A stretch of 37,323 nucleotides of DNA from Bacteroidales bacterium (GTDB lineage Bacteria > Bacteroidota > Bacteroidia > Bacteroidales > Lentimicrobiaceae), in assembly GCA_022837485.1 (NCBI GenBank), contig JALHHH010000020.1:1-37323 (forward strand), given 5' to 3'. A model generated the notes under the pieces. The model searched no databases. It saw only the letters and a list, made by a program, of their open reading frames with translations, and was not told where the DNA came from. Position 1 is the stretch's first letter. Every line of letters starts with the position of its first letter. Made by a program: the position numbers and the translations under genes. Below are positions 14,816-25,300 of this stretch, piece after piece.

Positions 14816-17800
14816 ATGAAAAAACTGATTTTACTATTTACCATCATCCTGTCGGCAGGCGCTATGCTGGCCCAGCAGGTTGTGCAGGGAACCATTACCG
14901 ATTCGAAAACAGGGGAGACCCTGATCGGGGTGACGGTACAGATCAAGGGAACCACTACGGGAACTACTACTGATATTGACGGCCGCTACCGTCTGGAATC
15001 CGACAGGCTGAATGCTTCATCGGTGATTGTGTTCTCATACATCGGATACAAAACCGTTGAGCAAACCGTTGGCAGCAGTACAATGATTAATTTGCGCATG
15101 GAGGTTGAGCAGACCATGCTCGACGAGGTGGTAGTAATCGGTTATGGCACCGCCAAAAAGCGTAACGTACTGGGAGCTGTAACCCGCGTTGACAATACCG
15201 AGCTTACCCGAATGCCGGTTGCCGGTGTGGATCAGGCGCTTCAGGGGAGGGCTGCCGGGGTTCAGGTTACCCAGAATACCGGTGCTCCCGGTGAGGGCGT
15301 TGCGGTAAGAATCAGAGGTACGGGCTCCATCAACTCGAGCAATGCTCCCCTGTATATTGTGGACGGCATTGCAACCGCCGATGCGCTGAAAATACTTGCT
15401 CCGGGAGATATAGAAAACATTACGGTACTTAAGGATGCTTCGGCAGCCGCCATCTACGGATCGCGCGCCAACAACGGGGTGGTACTGATTACCACCAAAA
15501 AGGGAAAAGCCGGCAAAACGACTGTAACCTACCGCGGACAAACCGGCATTCAGAAAGCGATACGTCTCACCCCCATGGTGAATACAAAAGACTATGTTAC
15601 CCTTTATAACGAAGCGGCGGTTAACGACAACAAATACCTTTCGCCCACGCTGCAGCGCAGTCTTATAAGCATGGAGGATGCCGCCCGTTTTTCGGACATC
15701 AACTATGTGGATGAGCTGCTCCGGACCGCCCCGGTAAATTCGCACGAGTTTTCTGTTTCCGGCGGAAGTGAAAAAACCAGTTACCTCTTATCGGCATCGT
15801 TTTACGATCAGCAGGGAATCATAAAAAACACAGGTTATACCCGTGGTACCGCACGTCTGGATGTAACAACGGAGGCAAGTCCCTGGCTTACGGTTGGCGT
15901 CAGTATGCTGGCAGGGCTTTCGGACAACGACATCATCGGCAGTTCCGGCGACGGACTGGGTGGTAACGGAGGAAGTGTGATCAGGTATGCCTTTTTCAGG
16001 AATCCGGCCATCCCCATAAAGTTTGACGACGGCACCTATGTTGACCGGCCGGCGGAATATTACGGAGCACAGATTTTTGACTCCTACCTTGGCGACGGGT
16101 ACAACCCGATCGGTATGGCCGATTATAACGACAACAACCGCAAGGACGACAGCTACCTTGGCAAGGCATTTCTTACGGCAGCCATCACCGACAAGCTAAA
16201 ATTTACCACCAATCTGGGTATGGATTACCGGAATACCACCAGCCGCCGGTTTAATCCCACCTGGGGAACACTGAACCGCATCAACGCAAAGAACAGTCTG
16301 AGTGTCGGTCATGAGCGTATGGCCAACTGGACGGTGAACAATCTTTTGAACTACGAAACTACGTTTGGTGAAAAGCATAACTTTTCGGCAATGGCCGGTT
16401 TTGAGGCCATCCGGAATCATGGCCGGGGACTCTACTCAAGCGATATGGATTTTCCCGTACAGCAGGAAGAACTGATATTTATCGGCAACGGACTGGGTGA
16501 GAAGATACCCTCACAGAGTGAATACAGTTCTACTCTGGCTTCATTTTTCGGTCGTGTCAATTACGAATACAACGGCCGGTACTACTTCTCGGGGACCATT
16601 AGGAGGGATGGATCCTCGAGATTTACCGGCGACAACAAATGGGGAACGTTTTTCTCGGCTTCTGCCGGATGGATTCTGAAGGAAGAAGAATTCCTGAAGG
16701 ATGTTGACTGGCTGCAGAACCTCAAACTAAGGGCAGGCTACGGAGCCATCGGAAACCAGGATGTAGGACTGTATGCATACAGCGACCGTATTTCGCCCTA
16801 TTTCAACTATCCTTTTGGCGGTGTTACAGGCTCAGGCTATGCACAAACGGCCCTTGGCAACGAGAAACTGAAATGGGAAACCAGTTATCAGTACAATGCA
16901 GGTATTGATGCTGAATTATGGAAGGGTGCCCTGGCATTCTCCATCGACTATTTCTATAAAGTCACCGGCGATATGCTGGTGAAGGCTCCCAATCCTCCTT
17001 CAACCGGGAATGCCGATGCTGCCTGGATCAACAGCGGCTCGGTACTGAATACGGGGGTGGAGCTGGAAGCCATCTACCGTAAAAACATGAAGGATTGGGG
17101 TTATTCGGTTGGAGGAAACGTTGCATTCCTTCACAACGAAGTGCTTGAACTGGATGCTCCGCTGTTTGGCGGAAGGGTGGAATCGGGAATCAATGCCACC
17201 CGTACCGAGGTGGGACAGCCCATAGGTGCATTCTACCTGCTCGAAATGGAAGGCATCTTCCAGAATGAAACGGAAGTGCTGCTGTCTGCCCTTCCGGAGG
17301 GCGGAATCATCCGTCCGGGTGACGTTAAATTCAAAGATCAGAACGGTGACGGGGTGATTGACAACAACGACCGGGTATTTATGGGCAGCGCCATACCGAA
17401 GTTCACCACGGGCATCAACCTGAACGCTTATTACAAGGCATTTGATGTAAACCTCTTCTTCCAGGGTGCCTTCGGACATAAGATTTACATGCAGGTAAAC
17501 CAGGATATTGAAGGATTTTACCGCGGATTTACCGTAACGCAGCGTTATTTCGACGAGCGCTGGACGGGGGAGGGAACATCCAACACCCAGCCCAGACCGG
17601 CATGGACTGCCAAATCGAACAACGCCAGGCCTTCCAGCCGCTTCCTCGAAGACGGATCCTATCTGAGGCTTAAAAACCTGCAGGTGGGATATACCTTCAG
17701 CAATAACCTGCTGGAAAGGCTGAAAATGGAAAAGGCAAGGGTATACCTTTCGGGTACCAACCTGCTCACCTTTACGGCTTATCCGGGACTTGATCCGGAA

Positions 17801-17911
17801 ATGACCGTCAGCGACAATTCAAAGGAGGAAGGCGACAGGGCTAATGGCATCGACTGGGGTACCTATCCTTCGGCAATGACAATAATGCTGGGAATTGATA
17901 TAACCTTTTAA
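14816..17911 (+). CDS. SusC/RagA-type TonB-linked outer-membrane transporter
   Basis: The 1031-residue protein has a signal peptide (1-19), a CarboxypepD_reg-like domain at about 22-105 (VQGTITDSKTGETLIGVTV), the classic SusC segment DEVVVIGYGTAKKRNVLGAV, a plug at about 115-225 (LQGRAAGVQVTQNTGAPGEG, then LKDASAAAIYGSRANNGVVL), and a long barrel ending in phenylalanine (LGIDITF). Length and motifs are normal for SusC. It imports oligosaccharides across the outer membrane together with the SusD lipoprotein encoded 12 bp downstream, powered by TonB. It is the only SusC in the window and defines the PUL. Confidence 0.97.
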   Translation: MKKLILLFTIILSAGAMLAQQVVQGTITDSKTGETLIGVTVQIKGTTTGTTTDIDGRYRLESDRLNASSVIVFSYIGYKTVEQTVGSSTMINLRMEVEQTMLDEVVVIGYGTAKKRNVLGAVTRVDNTELTRMPVAGVDQALQGRAAGVQVTQNTGAPGEGVAVRIRGTGSINSSNAPLYIVDGIATADALKILAPGDIENITVLKDASAAAIYGSRANNGVVLITTKKGKAGKTTVTYRGQTGIQKAIRLTPMVNTKDYVTLYNEAAVNDNKYLSPTLQRSLISMEDAARFSDINYVDELLRTAPVNSHEFSVSGGSEKTSYLLSASFYDQQGIIKNTGYTRGTARLDVTTEASPWLTVGVSMLAGLSDNDIIGSSGDGLGGNGGSVIRYAFFRNPAIPIKFDDGTYVDRPAEYYGAQIFDSYLGDGYNPIGMADYNDNNRKDDSYLGKAFLTAAITDKLKFTTNLGMDYRNTTSRRFNPTWGTLNRINAKNSLSVGHERMANWTVNNLLNYETTFGEKHNFSAMAGFEAIRNHGRGLYSSDMDFPVQQEELIFIGNGLGEKIPSQSEYSSTLASFFGRVNYEYNGRYYFSGTIRRDGSSRFTGDNKWGTFFSASAGWILKEEEFLKDVDWLQNLKLRAGYGAIGNQDVGLYAYSDRISPYFNYPFGGVTGSGYAQTALGNEKLKWETSYQYNAGIDAELWKGALAFSIDYFYKVTGDMLVKAPNPPSTGNADAAWINSGSVLNTGVELEAIYRKNMKDWGYSVGGNVAFLHNEVLELDAPLFGGRVESGINATRTEVGQPIGAFYLLEMEGIFQNETEVLLSALPEGGIIRPGDVKFKDQNGDGVIDNNDRVFMGSAIPKFTTGINLNAYYKAFDVNLFFQGAFGHKIYMQVNQDIEGFYRGFTVTQRYFDERWTGEGTSNTQPRPAWTAKSNNARPSSRFLEDGSYLRLKNLQVGYTFSNNLLERLKMEKARVYLSGTNLLTFTAYPGLDPEMTVSDNSKEEGDRANGIDWGTYPSAMTIMLGIDITF

Positions 17912-17923
17912 TCCGTAAAGGCC

Positions 17924-19444
17924 ATGACAAGAAGAAATTACAATATAAAGACCGATAACGGCAACACGAGCAGCAAAGCATATCGTTATGTTCGGATGGC
18001 AGCAGCGTTACTGATGCTGCTTCCGGTTGCATCCTGTACCGATTTTCTTACGGAAGACCTGAAAGGCGATTTTTCCTCAGAGACCTTTTATCAGAACGAC
18101 AAGCAGGCACTGCAGGCCATCAACGGGGTATATAATGCCATTGCATTCAGCAGCTTTAACAATGCTATGTGGATTTTTGGCGATGTGGCTTCCGATGACG
18201 CGGTAAAAGGCGGAAATCCCGGCGACCAGGCAGAAATTACCTACATCGACGAGTTTTATGCCGATGCCAACAACGGAATCATCAACAATTACTGGATGTT
18301 TGCCTATGAGGCTATTGCCCGTGCCAATAACGTGATTGCCAATGTTCCCGGCGTGCAAATGGATGAAGCCCTAAAAAACCGGATCATCGGGGAGGCCAAA
18401 TTCATCAGGGCATATACGTATTTCAATCTGGTTAACGTTTTCGGAAAGGTACCCCTGAAGCTTTTGCCTCAGCTTACGCAGGCAACCATTCATGTTCCCC
18501 TGAGTGAGGTTCCTGCCATTTATCAGCAGATAGAAAAAGACCTGAACGAAGCCGCCGCAGTACTGCCGGATTCGTATAGTACGGCAGATGCCGGGCGCAT
18601 TACCCGCGGAGCAGCACTTGGCATGCTTGGAAAGGTCAGCCTGTACCAGAACAAGTGGCAGGAAGCCGTAAACTACTTCCACCAGCTTGAAAACATTGGA
18701 GTTTACGGGTTGCTTGACAATTATGCCGATAATTTTAAAGTGGCGTTTAAAAACAGCAAAGAAGCCGTTTTTGAAATTCAGCATCTCACGGGTCAGAATC
18801 CCTTTACGGGAAATGCTCTGAACCAGTGGTTTGCCCCTGCCGCTGAAGGAGGTTATTATTTCAATGCCCCTACCCAGAGTCTGGTGAATGCATTTGAGGT
18901 TAGCGGCACCGGAGAAGCCGATCCCCGCCTCGATGCCAGTATCGGACGTGACGGACAGCCCTGGCTGAATGGAGAGACCTTCAGCGCTTCGTGGTCGCCG
19001 ACGGGCTTTCTGACCAAAAAGCACCAGCAGCCCTTGTCGGAGGTTCCCTCCTCGCTGAAGGGCGACGGGGATCTGAACTACACCTACCTGCGCTATGCCG
19101 ATGTGTTGCTGATGAAAGCCGAGGCATTCAACGAACTGAATAATGCCGACTCGGCAAGGGCAAACCTTAACAAGGTAAGGCAGCGCGCCCGGAACAGCTT
19201 CGAAGGAAACGCACCGGCCGATTTGCTGGCGGATGTCACCACTTCGAGCAAGGATCAGCTGCGTACAGCCATTCAGAAGGAACGAAGAACCGAACTGGCA
19301 CAGGAGTTCCACCGCTATTTCGATCTGATGCGCTGGGGCAGGGCCGTTGCTGAGGCAGCGCTGGGTACCGATTTCAACTTTGAAGCAAAAAGGTATCAGC
19401 CGATACCGCAAGCCGAAACCGATGCCAATCAGGCCATCCCGTAA
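17924..19444 (+). CDS. SusD/RagB-type surface glycan-binding lipoprotein
   Basis: The 506-residue lipoprotein has a long N-terminus before its hydrophobic segment, then lipobox VASC and CTDFLTEDLKGDFSSETFY, typical of SusD. Later hallmarks include ALQAINGVYNAI, GEAKFIRAYTYFNLVNVFG, LRYADVLLMKAEAFNEL and a helical ERRTELAQEFHRYFDLMRWG. It forms the lid over SusC and captures the glycan at the cell surface. The C-terminus stops at IPQAETDANQAIP, slightly short of the usual ending with NPGY-like residues; this may be natural or reflect a small terminal change. It is co-transcribed with SusC. Confidence 0.96.
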   Translation: MTRRNYNIKTDNGNTSSKAYRYVRMAAALLMLLPVASCTDFLTEDLKGDFSSETFYQNDKQALQAINGVYNAIAFSSFNNAMWIFGDVASDDAVKGGNPGDQAEITYIDEFYADANNGIINNYWMFAYEAIARANNVIANVPGVQMDEALKNRIIGEAKFIRAYTYFNLVNVFGKVPLKLLPQLTQATIHVPLSEVPAIYQQIEKDLNEAAAVLPDSYSTADAGRITRGAALGMLGKVSLYQNKWQEAVNYFHQLENIGVYGLLDNYADNFKVAFKNSKEAVFEIQHLTGQNPFTGNALNQWFAPAAEGGYYFNAPTQSLVNAFEVSGTGEADPRLDASIGRDGQPWLNGETFSASWSPTGFLTKKHQQPLSEVPSSLKGDGDLNYTYLRYADVLLMKAEAFNELNNADSARANLNKVRQRARNSFEGNAPADLLADVTTSSKDQLRTAIQKERRTELAQEFHRYFDLMRWGRAVAEAALGTDFNFEAKRYQPIPQAETDANQAIP

Positions 19445-19534
19445 GGGTAATCCCCGGAAAGGCATACACGACTTTTTAATCTTGAATTTCAATTAATTAA
19501 TCAACCTAATCAATAACCCTAAAACCAAAGTAAA

Positions 19535-20593
19535 ATGAAAAACCTGATGAAACTGCACACCCTGCTGCTTATGCTCTTCGTAAGTACTGCCCTGATCCTC
19601 GGATCGTGCAAGGACGACGACGATGACATCGTAGAAGGCGACAAAACAGAACTGAATGCGCTGATTGCTCAGGCTGAAGCCATTGCCGCAGCAGCCACAA
19701 CAGCCGATTATCCGCAGTCAGCCATTGACGCGTTTAAAGCAACGCTTCAGACAATAAAAGATGCAGCTGCCACTAAACTCACTCAGACTGAAATCAATAA
19801 CCTGGTTGTGAATCTGACTAATGCAATGGGAACCTTCAATTCACAGGCGTACGGGTATATTGATGAGTCGTTGTACCTGAATGCCGGCTGGAATTTTGAT
19901 GAAGGAACCGGAACTACTGCAACCGCTTATTCCACTACCCAGCACGTTGCCACCTTCTTCCGCGGCAATACCGTAATCCTTGGCAACGATGCCATGATGC
20001 CCAGCTGGACCGACGGTGTGAAAGGCAAAGCCGTTTATTTCAATAAAGGCGCTCACCTTGAAGTTCCCTTCACCAACTCATTCCTGCCTGCAAACCTCAC
20101 CATTTCGGTTTGGGTAAAACCCGACGAACTGTATGAACACAACTACATTGTTTCGCAGAACTACTGGAATGGCTATAAACTGCAGACCCAGGGAGGCGGA
20201 AAGCCTTTCTTCACCTACAAGAAAATCGACGGAGGCATCATCGATGCCGACAACGAAACCGACAATTCCGTGAAAGTTGGACAGTGGAACCACCTTGTGG
20301 TTTCGGTAAATGCAACTACCAAAGAGCTGAAATTCTACGTTGACGGAACCCTCACCAAGACCTGGACAGAGACCGACAAAAACATCGGACCCCTGCTTCA
20401 GACCCTTGAAAATGCCCAGCCATTCATCATTGGTGGTGTTGCTACCGATGCCGAACTTGCTGCAAACTTTATGGAGTGGACTACCGCTGAAAACCTCGGT
20501 TACTTCAAAGGTGCAATCGATGAACTGAAAATCTACAACATCGCACTTACCGACGGACAGGTATCCAAACTCTATAACGACGAAAAACCGTAA
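19535..20593 (+). CDS. LamG-domain surface glycan-binding lipoprotein
   Basis: The 352-residue lipoprotein has lipobox LGSC followed by KDDDDD, a strong match to the acidic surface-export signal (K-D/E-D/E) of Bacteroidota. Residues about 37-103 are Ala-rich helices resembling a FIVAR-like bundle, which would hold the binding domain away from the membrane. Residues about 115-345 form a LamG/concanavalin-like jelly roll: LNAGWNFDEGTGTTA, KAVYFNKGAHLEVP, LTISVWVKPDE, WNHLVVSVNATTKELKFYVD and GAIDELKIYN. It holds the place of the surface glycan-binding protein that often follows SusD. Its LamG segment resembles the one in the large enzyme at 22331-25447. It likely binds the same glycan; no catalytic residues are evident. 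Confidence 0.85.
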   Translation: MKNLMKLHTLLLMLFVSTALILGSCKDDDDDIVEGDKTELNALIAQAEAIAAAATTADYPQSAIDAFKATLQTIKDAAATKLTQTEINNLVVNLTNAMGTFNSQAYGYIDESLYLNAGWNFDEGTGTTATAYSTTQHVATFFRGNTVILGNDAMMPSWTDGVKGKAVYFNKGAHLEVPFTNSFLPANLTISVWVKPDELYEHNYIVSQNYWNGYKLQTQGGGKPFFTYKKIDGGIIDADNETDNSVKVGQWNHLVVSVNATTKELKFYVDGTLTKTWTETDKNIGPLLQTLENAQPFIIGGVATDAELAANFMEWTTAENLGYFKGAIDELKIYNIALTDGQVSKLYNDEKP

Positions 20594-20629
20594 TTGGTTG
20601 GTTGGTTAATATAGTGTGTTTGAAGGATT

Positions 20630-20676
20630 GGCCCAACCGAACCGGTTTGCCGGAGGCAGGTTGGGCCTTCCTTTTT
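20630..20676 (+). terminator. Terminator-like hairpin between the LamG and GH13 genes
   Basis: GGCCCAACC (20630-20638) and GGTTGGGCC (20659-20667) form a perfect 9-bp stem. The loop contains a further CCGG/CCGG pairing, and the stem is followed by TTCCTTTTT. The GH13 start codon is at 20694, so there is no room for a promoter after the hairpin. It may lower expression of the two downstream enzyme genes relative to SusC/SusD by partial termination, or protect the 3' end of the upstream mRNA. Confidence 0.7.
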
Positions 20677-20693
20677 ATAAGGATGAATTTACG

Positions 20694-22304
20694 ATGAAAA
20701 AGTCAATACTCATTTTCCTGATGATGCAGTTGCCCGCACTTGCCGTTCTTTCGCAGGATACGGAACAGTGGTGGAAAGAAACGGTATTTTACCAGATTTA
20801 CATGCCCTCGTTTCAGGACAGCAATGGGGACGGCATCAGCGATTTTGCCGGCATGACTTCCCGTCTCGGTTACATTCAGGATCTGGGTATCAAAGGCATA
20901 TGGCTTACGCCATTTCTGGAATCCCCGAAAGTGGACAACGGATACGATGTAGCCGATTATTACCGCACCGATCCTTCGTACGGCGACCTGAACGACTTTA
21001 AAACCTTTTTGGATGAAGCTCACCGCCGGGGCATCCGGGTAATCATGGATATGGTTGTAAACCATACCTCCACCGATTGCCGTTGGTTTCAGGAGTCCCG
21101 CAAATCGCGCGATAACCCTTACCGGGATTATTATATCTGGAGGGATGAACCCAACAACTGGGAATCCTTTTTCGGGGGAAAGGCATGGGAATACGACAGC
21201 GTTACCCTGCAGTACTATTACCATAAGTTCGACGTGCGCATGGCCGACCTCAACTGGGGCAATCCGGCGGTTGCGGAAGAAATAAGCAGGGTGTTGCGCT
21301 TCTGGCTTGACCTTGGCGTTGATGGCTTCCGTATGGATGTAATCAACTTTCTGACCACCGACGGAATTCTCAGCGATAATCCTATGAAGGATGGCAGTCA
21401 GCAGCACATTTACGACATTGATCAGCCCGGTATTAAAGTTGCCATGGCACGCATACGGTCGGTAGTGGATGAATATCCCGGCCGGTTTCTCGTAGGCGAG
21501 GTGGGGAGCGATAAACTGGAGATTCTTAGGAAGTACCAGTCGCCCGAAACGATGGATGTGGTATTCAACTTTAACTTCGGCAGCATTCCCGGATTTTCTC
21601 CCGGGCGTCTTTACAGCGAATTACGGTCGATGAACAGGCAGATGCCCGGCTATCCTACGCTTTTTTTCGGCAGCCACGACAATCCCCGCCCGATGAGTCG
21701 GCTGGCCGGTGGCAGCATTCACAGGGCAAAAGCGCTTGCTGCTTTGATATTAAGTGCAAAAGGCGTCCCGTTTGTTTATTTTGGGGATGAGCTGGGAATG
21801 GAAAACATTATCGCGAAAAGTCCTGAAGAAATAGTTGATGTTCAGGGGAGAACGCATTATCGCCTGGCGCTGGAAGCCGGAAAGAGCGTGGAAGAAGCCC
21901 TGGAAGAGGGCAACCGGCACAACAGGGACAAATCGCGCAGTCCGATGCAGTGGGATAATAGCCTGAACGCAGGATTTACCACCGGCAAACCCTGGATTGG
22001 CGTTCATGAAAACTATGGTGAAGTGAACGTTGAAGCTTTGAAAAAGGACGGAAATTCCATTCTGAATGCCCACAAAGGGCTGATCCATCTTCGCAACAGA
22101 GAAAAAACACTTCAGTACGGATCGATGGAGAGGCTTAAACTGAAAAAAAACCTGCTCACTTTTACCCGGCGTCTCGGAAACGACCGGATAGGTGTTGTGA
22201 TTGCCCTGGATTTGGATGCAGCCGTAAAACTACCGCGGGGGGCTGAAATCCTTGCCGGAACCCCGGATCTCGGGACATCCGGATTTGTCATATACAGGTA
22301 CTGA
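20694..22304 (+). CDS. Secreted GH13 alpha-glucosidase/alpha-amylase family enzyme
   Basis: The frame opens at 20616, but that start lies inside the hairpin region and lacks a signal peptide. The ATG at 20694 gives a clean one (MKKSILIFLMMQLPALAVLSQ) and a 536-residue product. All GH13 regions are present: DMVVNHTS (I), GFRMDVIN with nucleophile D215 (II), VGEVGS with acid/base E269 (III) and GSHDNPR with D329 (IV). The start YQIYMPSFQDSNGDGISDF and the overall order resemble oligo-1,6-glucosidase and related exo-alpha-glucosidases. It is predicted periplasmic, where it would remove alpha-linked glucose from imported oligosaccharides; linkage specificity is not readable. It lies 26 bp upstream of the next enzyme gene. 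Confidence 0.92.
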   Translation: MKKSILIFLMMQLPALAVLSQDTEQWWKETVFYQIYMPSFQDSNGDGISDFAGMTSRLGYIQDLGIKGIWLTPFLESPKVDNGYDVADYYRTDPSYGDLNDFKTFLDEAHRRGIRVIMDMVVNHTSTDCRWFQESRKSRDNPYRDYYIWRDEPNNWESFFGGKAWEYDSVTLQYYYHKFDVRMADLNWGNPAVAEEISRVLRFWLDLGVDGFRMDVINFLTTDGILSDNPMKDGSQQHIYDIDQPGIKVAMARIRSVVDEYPGRFLVGEVGSDKLEILRKYQSPETMDVVFNFNFGSIPGFSPGRLYSELRSMNRQMPGYPTLFFGSHDNPRPMSRLAGGSIHRAKALAALILSAKGVPFVYFGDELGMENIIAKSPEEIVDVQGRTHYRLALEAGKSVEEALEEGNRHNRDKSRSPMQWDNSLNAGFTTGKPWIGVHENYGEVNVEALKKDGNSILNAHKGLIHLRNREKTLQYGSMERLKLKKNLLTFTRRLGNDRIGVVIALDLDAAVKLPRGAEILAGTPDLGTSGFVIYRY

Positions 22305-22330
22305 TACCGGTGCCTTCAAAACATACCGAC

Positions 22331-25300
22331 ATGAAGAAACTGATTCTGAATATAGCATTGCTGTTGTTTGTCTCACCCCTTTGGGCGCAGAGCGGACAAC
22401 TGAATATCCCGCGTATTGCGCAAATGCCCGACCTGCCCTCGCCCTTGCAGATCAGGGACTGGCATGCCGTTACCGTGGCATACGACGGCTTCGTTTTCGA
22501 TCTTGCCAAAACAGGGCAGTACCTGCCGCTGGGGCGTTTTGGCTCGCAGGGCCAGTTCAACTATCCCGATAACATACCTCTTTTCCTCGATACCTATGTG
22601 GGTGCATCCACGCATCTGAACCAGGCCGAAGCCATCAACATCATGCCGGCCATCGTCGGAGCTTCGCTGGCGGGTGTAGATAAAAGCAACCAGAACGGCA
22701 TAAACTGGGTGGCGAAGACAAAGGATTTTTTCAATTCCAAAAACGGGCAGAACGTTTATCTGAATAACTATTCCACCACCTCGGGCGGCGACTGGTGGTA
22801 CGATATGATGCCCAACATTTATTTTTATCAGCTTAAGTCGTTGTATCCCGATGCCGCTCCAGAATTCAGCGGTCAGTTTACCACCGTTGCCGACCGCTGG
22901 TTGTGGGCGGTTCATCAGCTTGGCGGCAGTACTACTCCCTGGGCGGTTCCATACATGAACTACAGGGCCTTTAACCTTGCGACAGGATTGCCACTTACCA
23001 CCGGTGTGCCCGAACCGGAATCGGCCGGAAGCATTGCCTGGCTGCTTTACAACGCTTACACAGAAACGGGTGAGAGAAAATACATGGAAGGCGCCCAGCT
23101 TGCACTGGATTTTTTGGCAGATTGGGAGACCAATCCTTCCTACGAACTTCAGCTTCCCTACGGAACGTTGGCTGCAGCCCGCATGAATGCTGTGGAAGGC
23201 ACGAATTATCCGCTGCAGAAATTCCTTAACTGGTGTTTCGACCGCGGCGCTTTGCGCGGATGGGGCTCTATTATCGGTAATTGGGGCGGTTACGATGTCT
23301 CGGGATTAATCGGTGAAGCCAACGATGGCGGCAACGATTATGCATTTATCATGAACGGATTTCAGCAGGCCGCGGCACTCGCGCCTTTGCCGAAATACGA
23401 TAAGCGTTACGCAAAAGCCATCGCCAAATGGATACTGAATGTTACCAATGCCAGCCGGCTGATGTATTGGAATGCCCTGCCTCAGGATAAACAGGATTCG
23501 TACGCATGGGCGTTGGCCAACGATCCGGAAGCCTGTATTCCGTATGAATCGATGAAGGAAGTTTGGGGCGGCAAAACCCCCTTCGCCACCGGCGACGCCA
23601 TCCGGGGCGGTTGGGCAGCCACCAATCTCTCGCTGTATAGCGGATCGAGTGTGGGATACCTGGCAGCCGTGGTCAAAACAACCAATGTGCCTGAAATTCT
23701 TCAAATTGATCTGAACAAGACCGATTTTTACGGCCATAATAACCTGATTTCTTACCTGTACTTTAACCCAACGGCAAGCAGCAAACAGGTTCAGGTTAAC
23801 CTGCCTTCGGGTACTTTCGGCATGTATGAAGCCATAACCGAAATCGTTTCACAATCTTCATATAGCGGCTCGGTGCAATTGACCATTCCGGCAGGAGAAG
23901 TCAGGCTTGTGCGTTTTTATGAATCAGGCTTGATACCGGAAGACAGAAATGGAAAACTTTACGTTGGAGAAGATATTCTCGATTACCATTATCAGTATGA
24001 TTATTCCGATTATCTGCGCGTAAAAGCACTTTCAACGGATCAGAATCCTGTGATTACCAATGCTGAATTCACCGCTTATTGCGAGCCGGGAAATACCGTA
24101 CAGGGCCATCCGGTTCAGTTTGAGTGGTTTCTGGATGATGTCCTGATTGAAGGTCAGAACCAGTCGCAGGCCGTGTTGACTGCACCTGACTTTGTGGGTG
24201 TGGTTGCTCTAAAATGCAGAATTACTGCCAACGGACAAACCGCCGAGGATACGCTTCACATTCAGGTTGTTGACAGAATTCCGGCTCCTCCGGCGGTAAA
24301 TGGCATTCAGGCTGCAACGCCTTACACGGCCGTCGGGGAAATGAATTCATTTACCGCGCTCGTTGATCCGGCGCCCGGTGAAGTGCTGGAATACGAATGG
24401 AGCGTTTCGTCCGGCTCGCTGAATCAGACGGACGCGAATCCCGTCAACTGGCTGGCACCGGGAACTCCGGGAGCCGGTACCATTTCGGTTACCGTGACCA
24501 ATCAGGATCATCTATCCACAACCATTTCCGTGGGATTGCTGGTAAAAGACACCACCCTTGGTACGCAAACGCCGCTGATCTGGTATCCGTTTGATACGGA
24601 TAACCGGAACATGATATCCGACCGCTTTCATGCAAGCGTAAGCGGGGCAATAAAAACGGAAGATCCGCGCGGAATGGCCTCTGCAGCCTACCGGTTTACC
24701 GCAGGTTCAAACATTATTTATACCGACAACCATGCCGACCTTAATTTTGAGGACGCTGTAAGCCTTAGCTGCTGGGTAAAACTGGAACAGTTTGGTTCGG
24801 AACGGTTTATCGTTTCACACGGCTCCTGGCAGCAGCGCTGGAAGTTGTCGGTTACCCCGGAAGGCTTTTTACGCTGGACGGTAAAAACCAGTACCGGAAC
24901 ATCGGATCTCGACGGATCGGCGCCCATTGAGCTGAACCGCTACTATCATGTTGCGGCGCTTTATACCGGCTATTCTCTTGAACTGTATGTGGATGGAGTT
25001 TTGGATGCTTTTAAGCCCTTTTCGGGCACGATTCAGTCCTCCACCAGGCCATTGACCATCGGACGCATGGATAACACAGAAACGCTTTATTCTCTTCGTG
25101 GAAGTGTGGATGAATTCAGGTTGTGGGACAAGGAAATTTCCATTCCTCAGATTGAAAAGCTGAAAACTCAGTGGGCAACACCGTTTGGATTTGAAGAGAA
25201 TGACCCGGTGGCTCGAATTTATCCTAATCCTTCAAACGGGGATTTTGTAATTGAATTAACCGGAAATGAGAAGATATCCGGAATTACATTATTGGCTTTT

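Noticed and set aside
20616..20693. Upstream start for the GH13 gene
   Set aside because: The extra 26 residues are encoded by the terminator-like hairpin and would bury the signal peptide; the ATG at 20694 is better.
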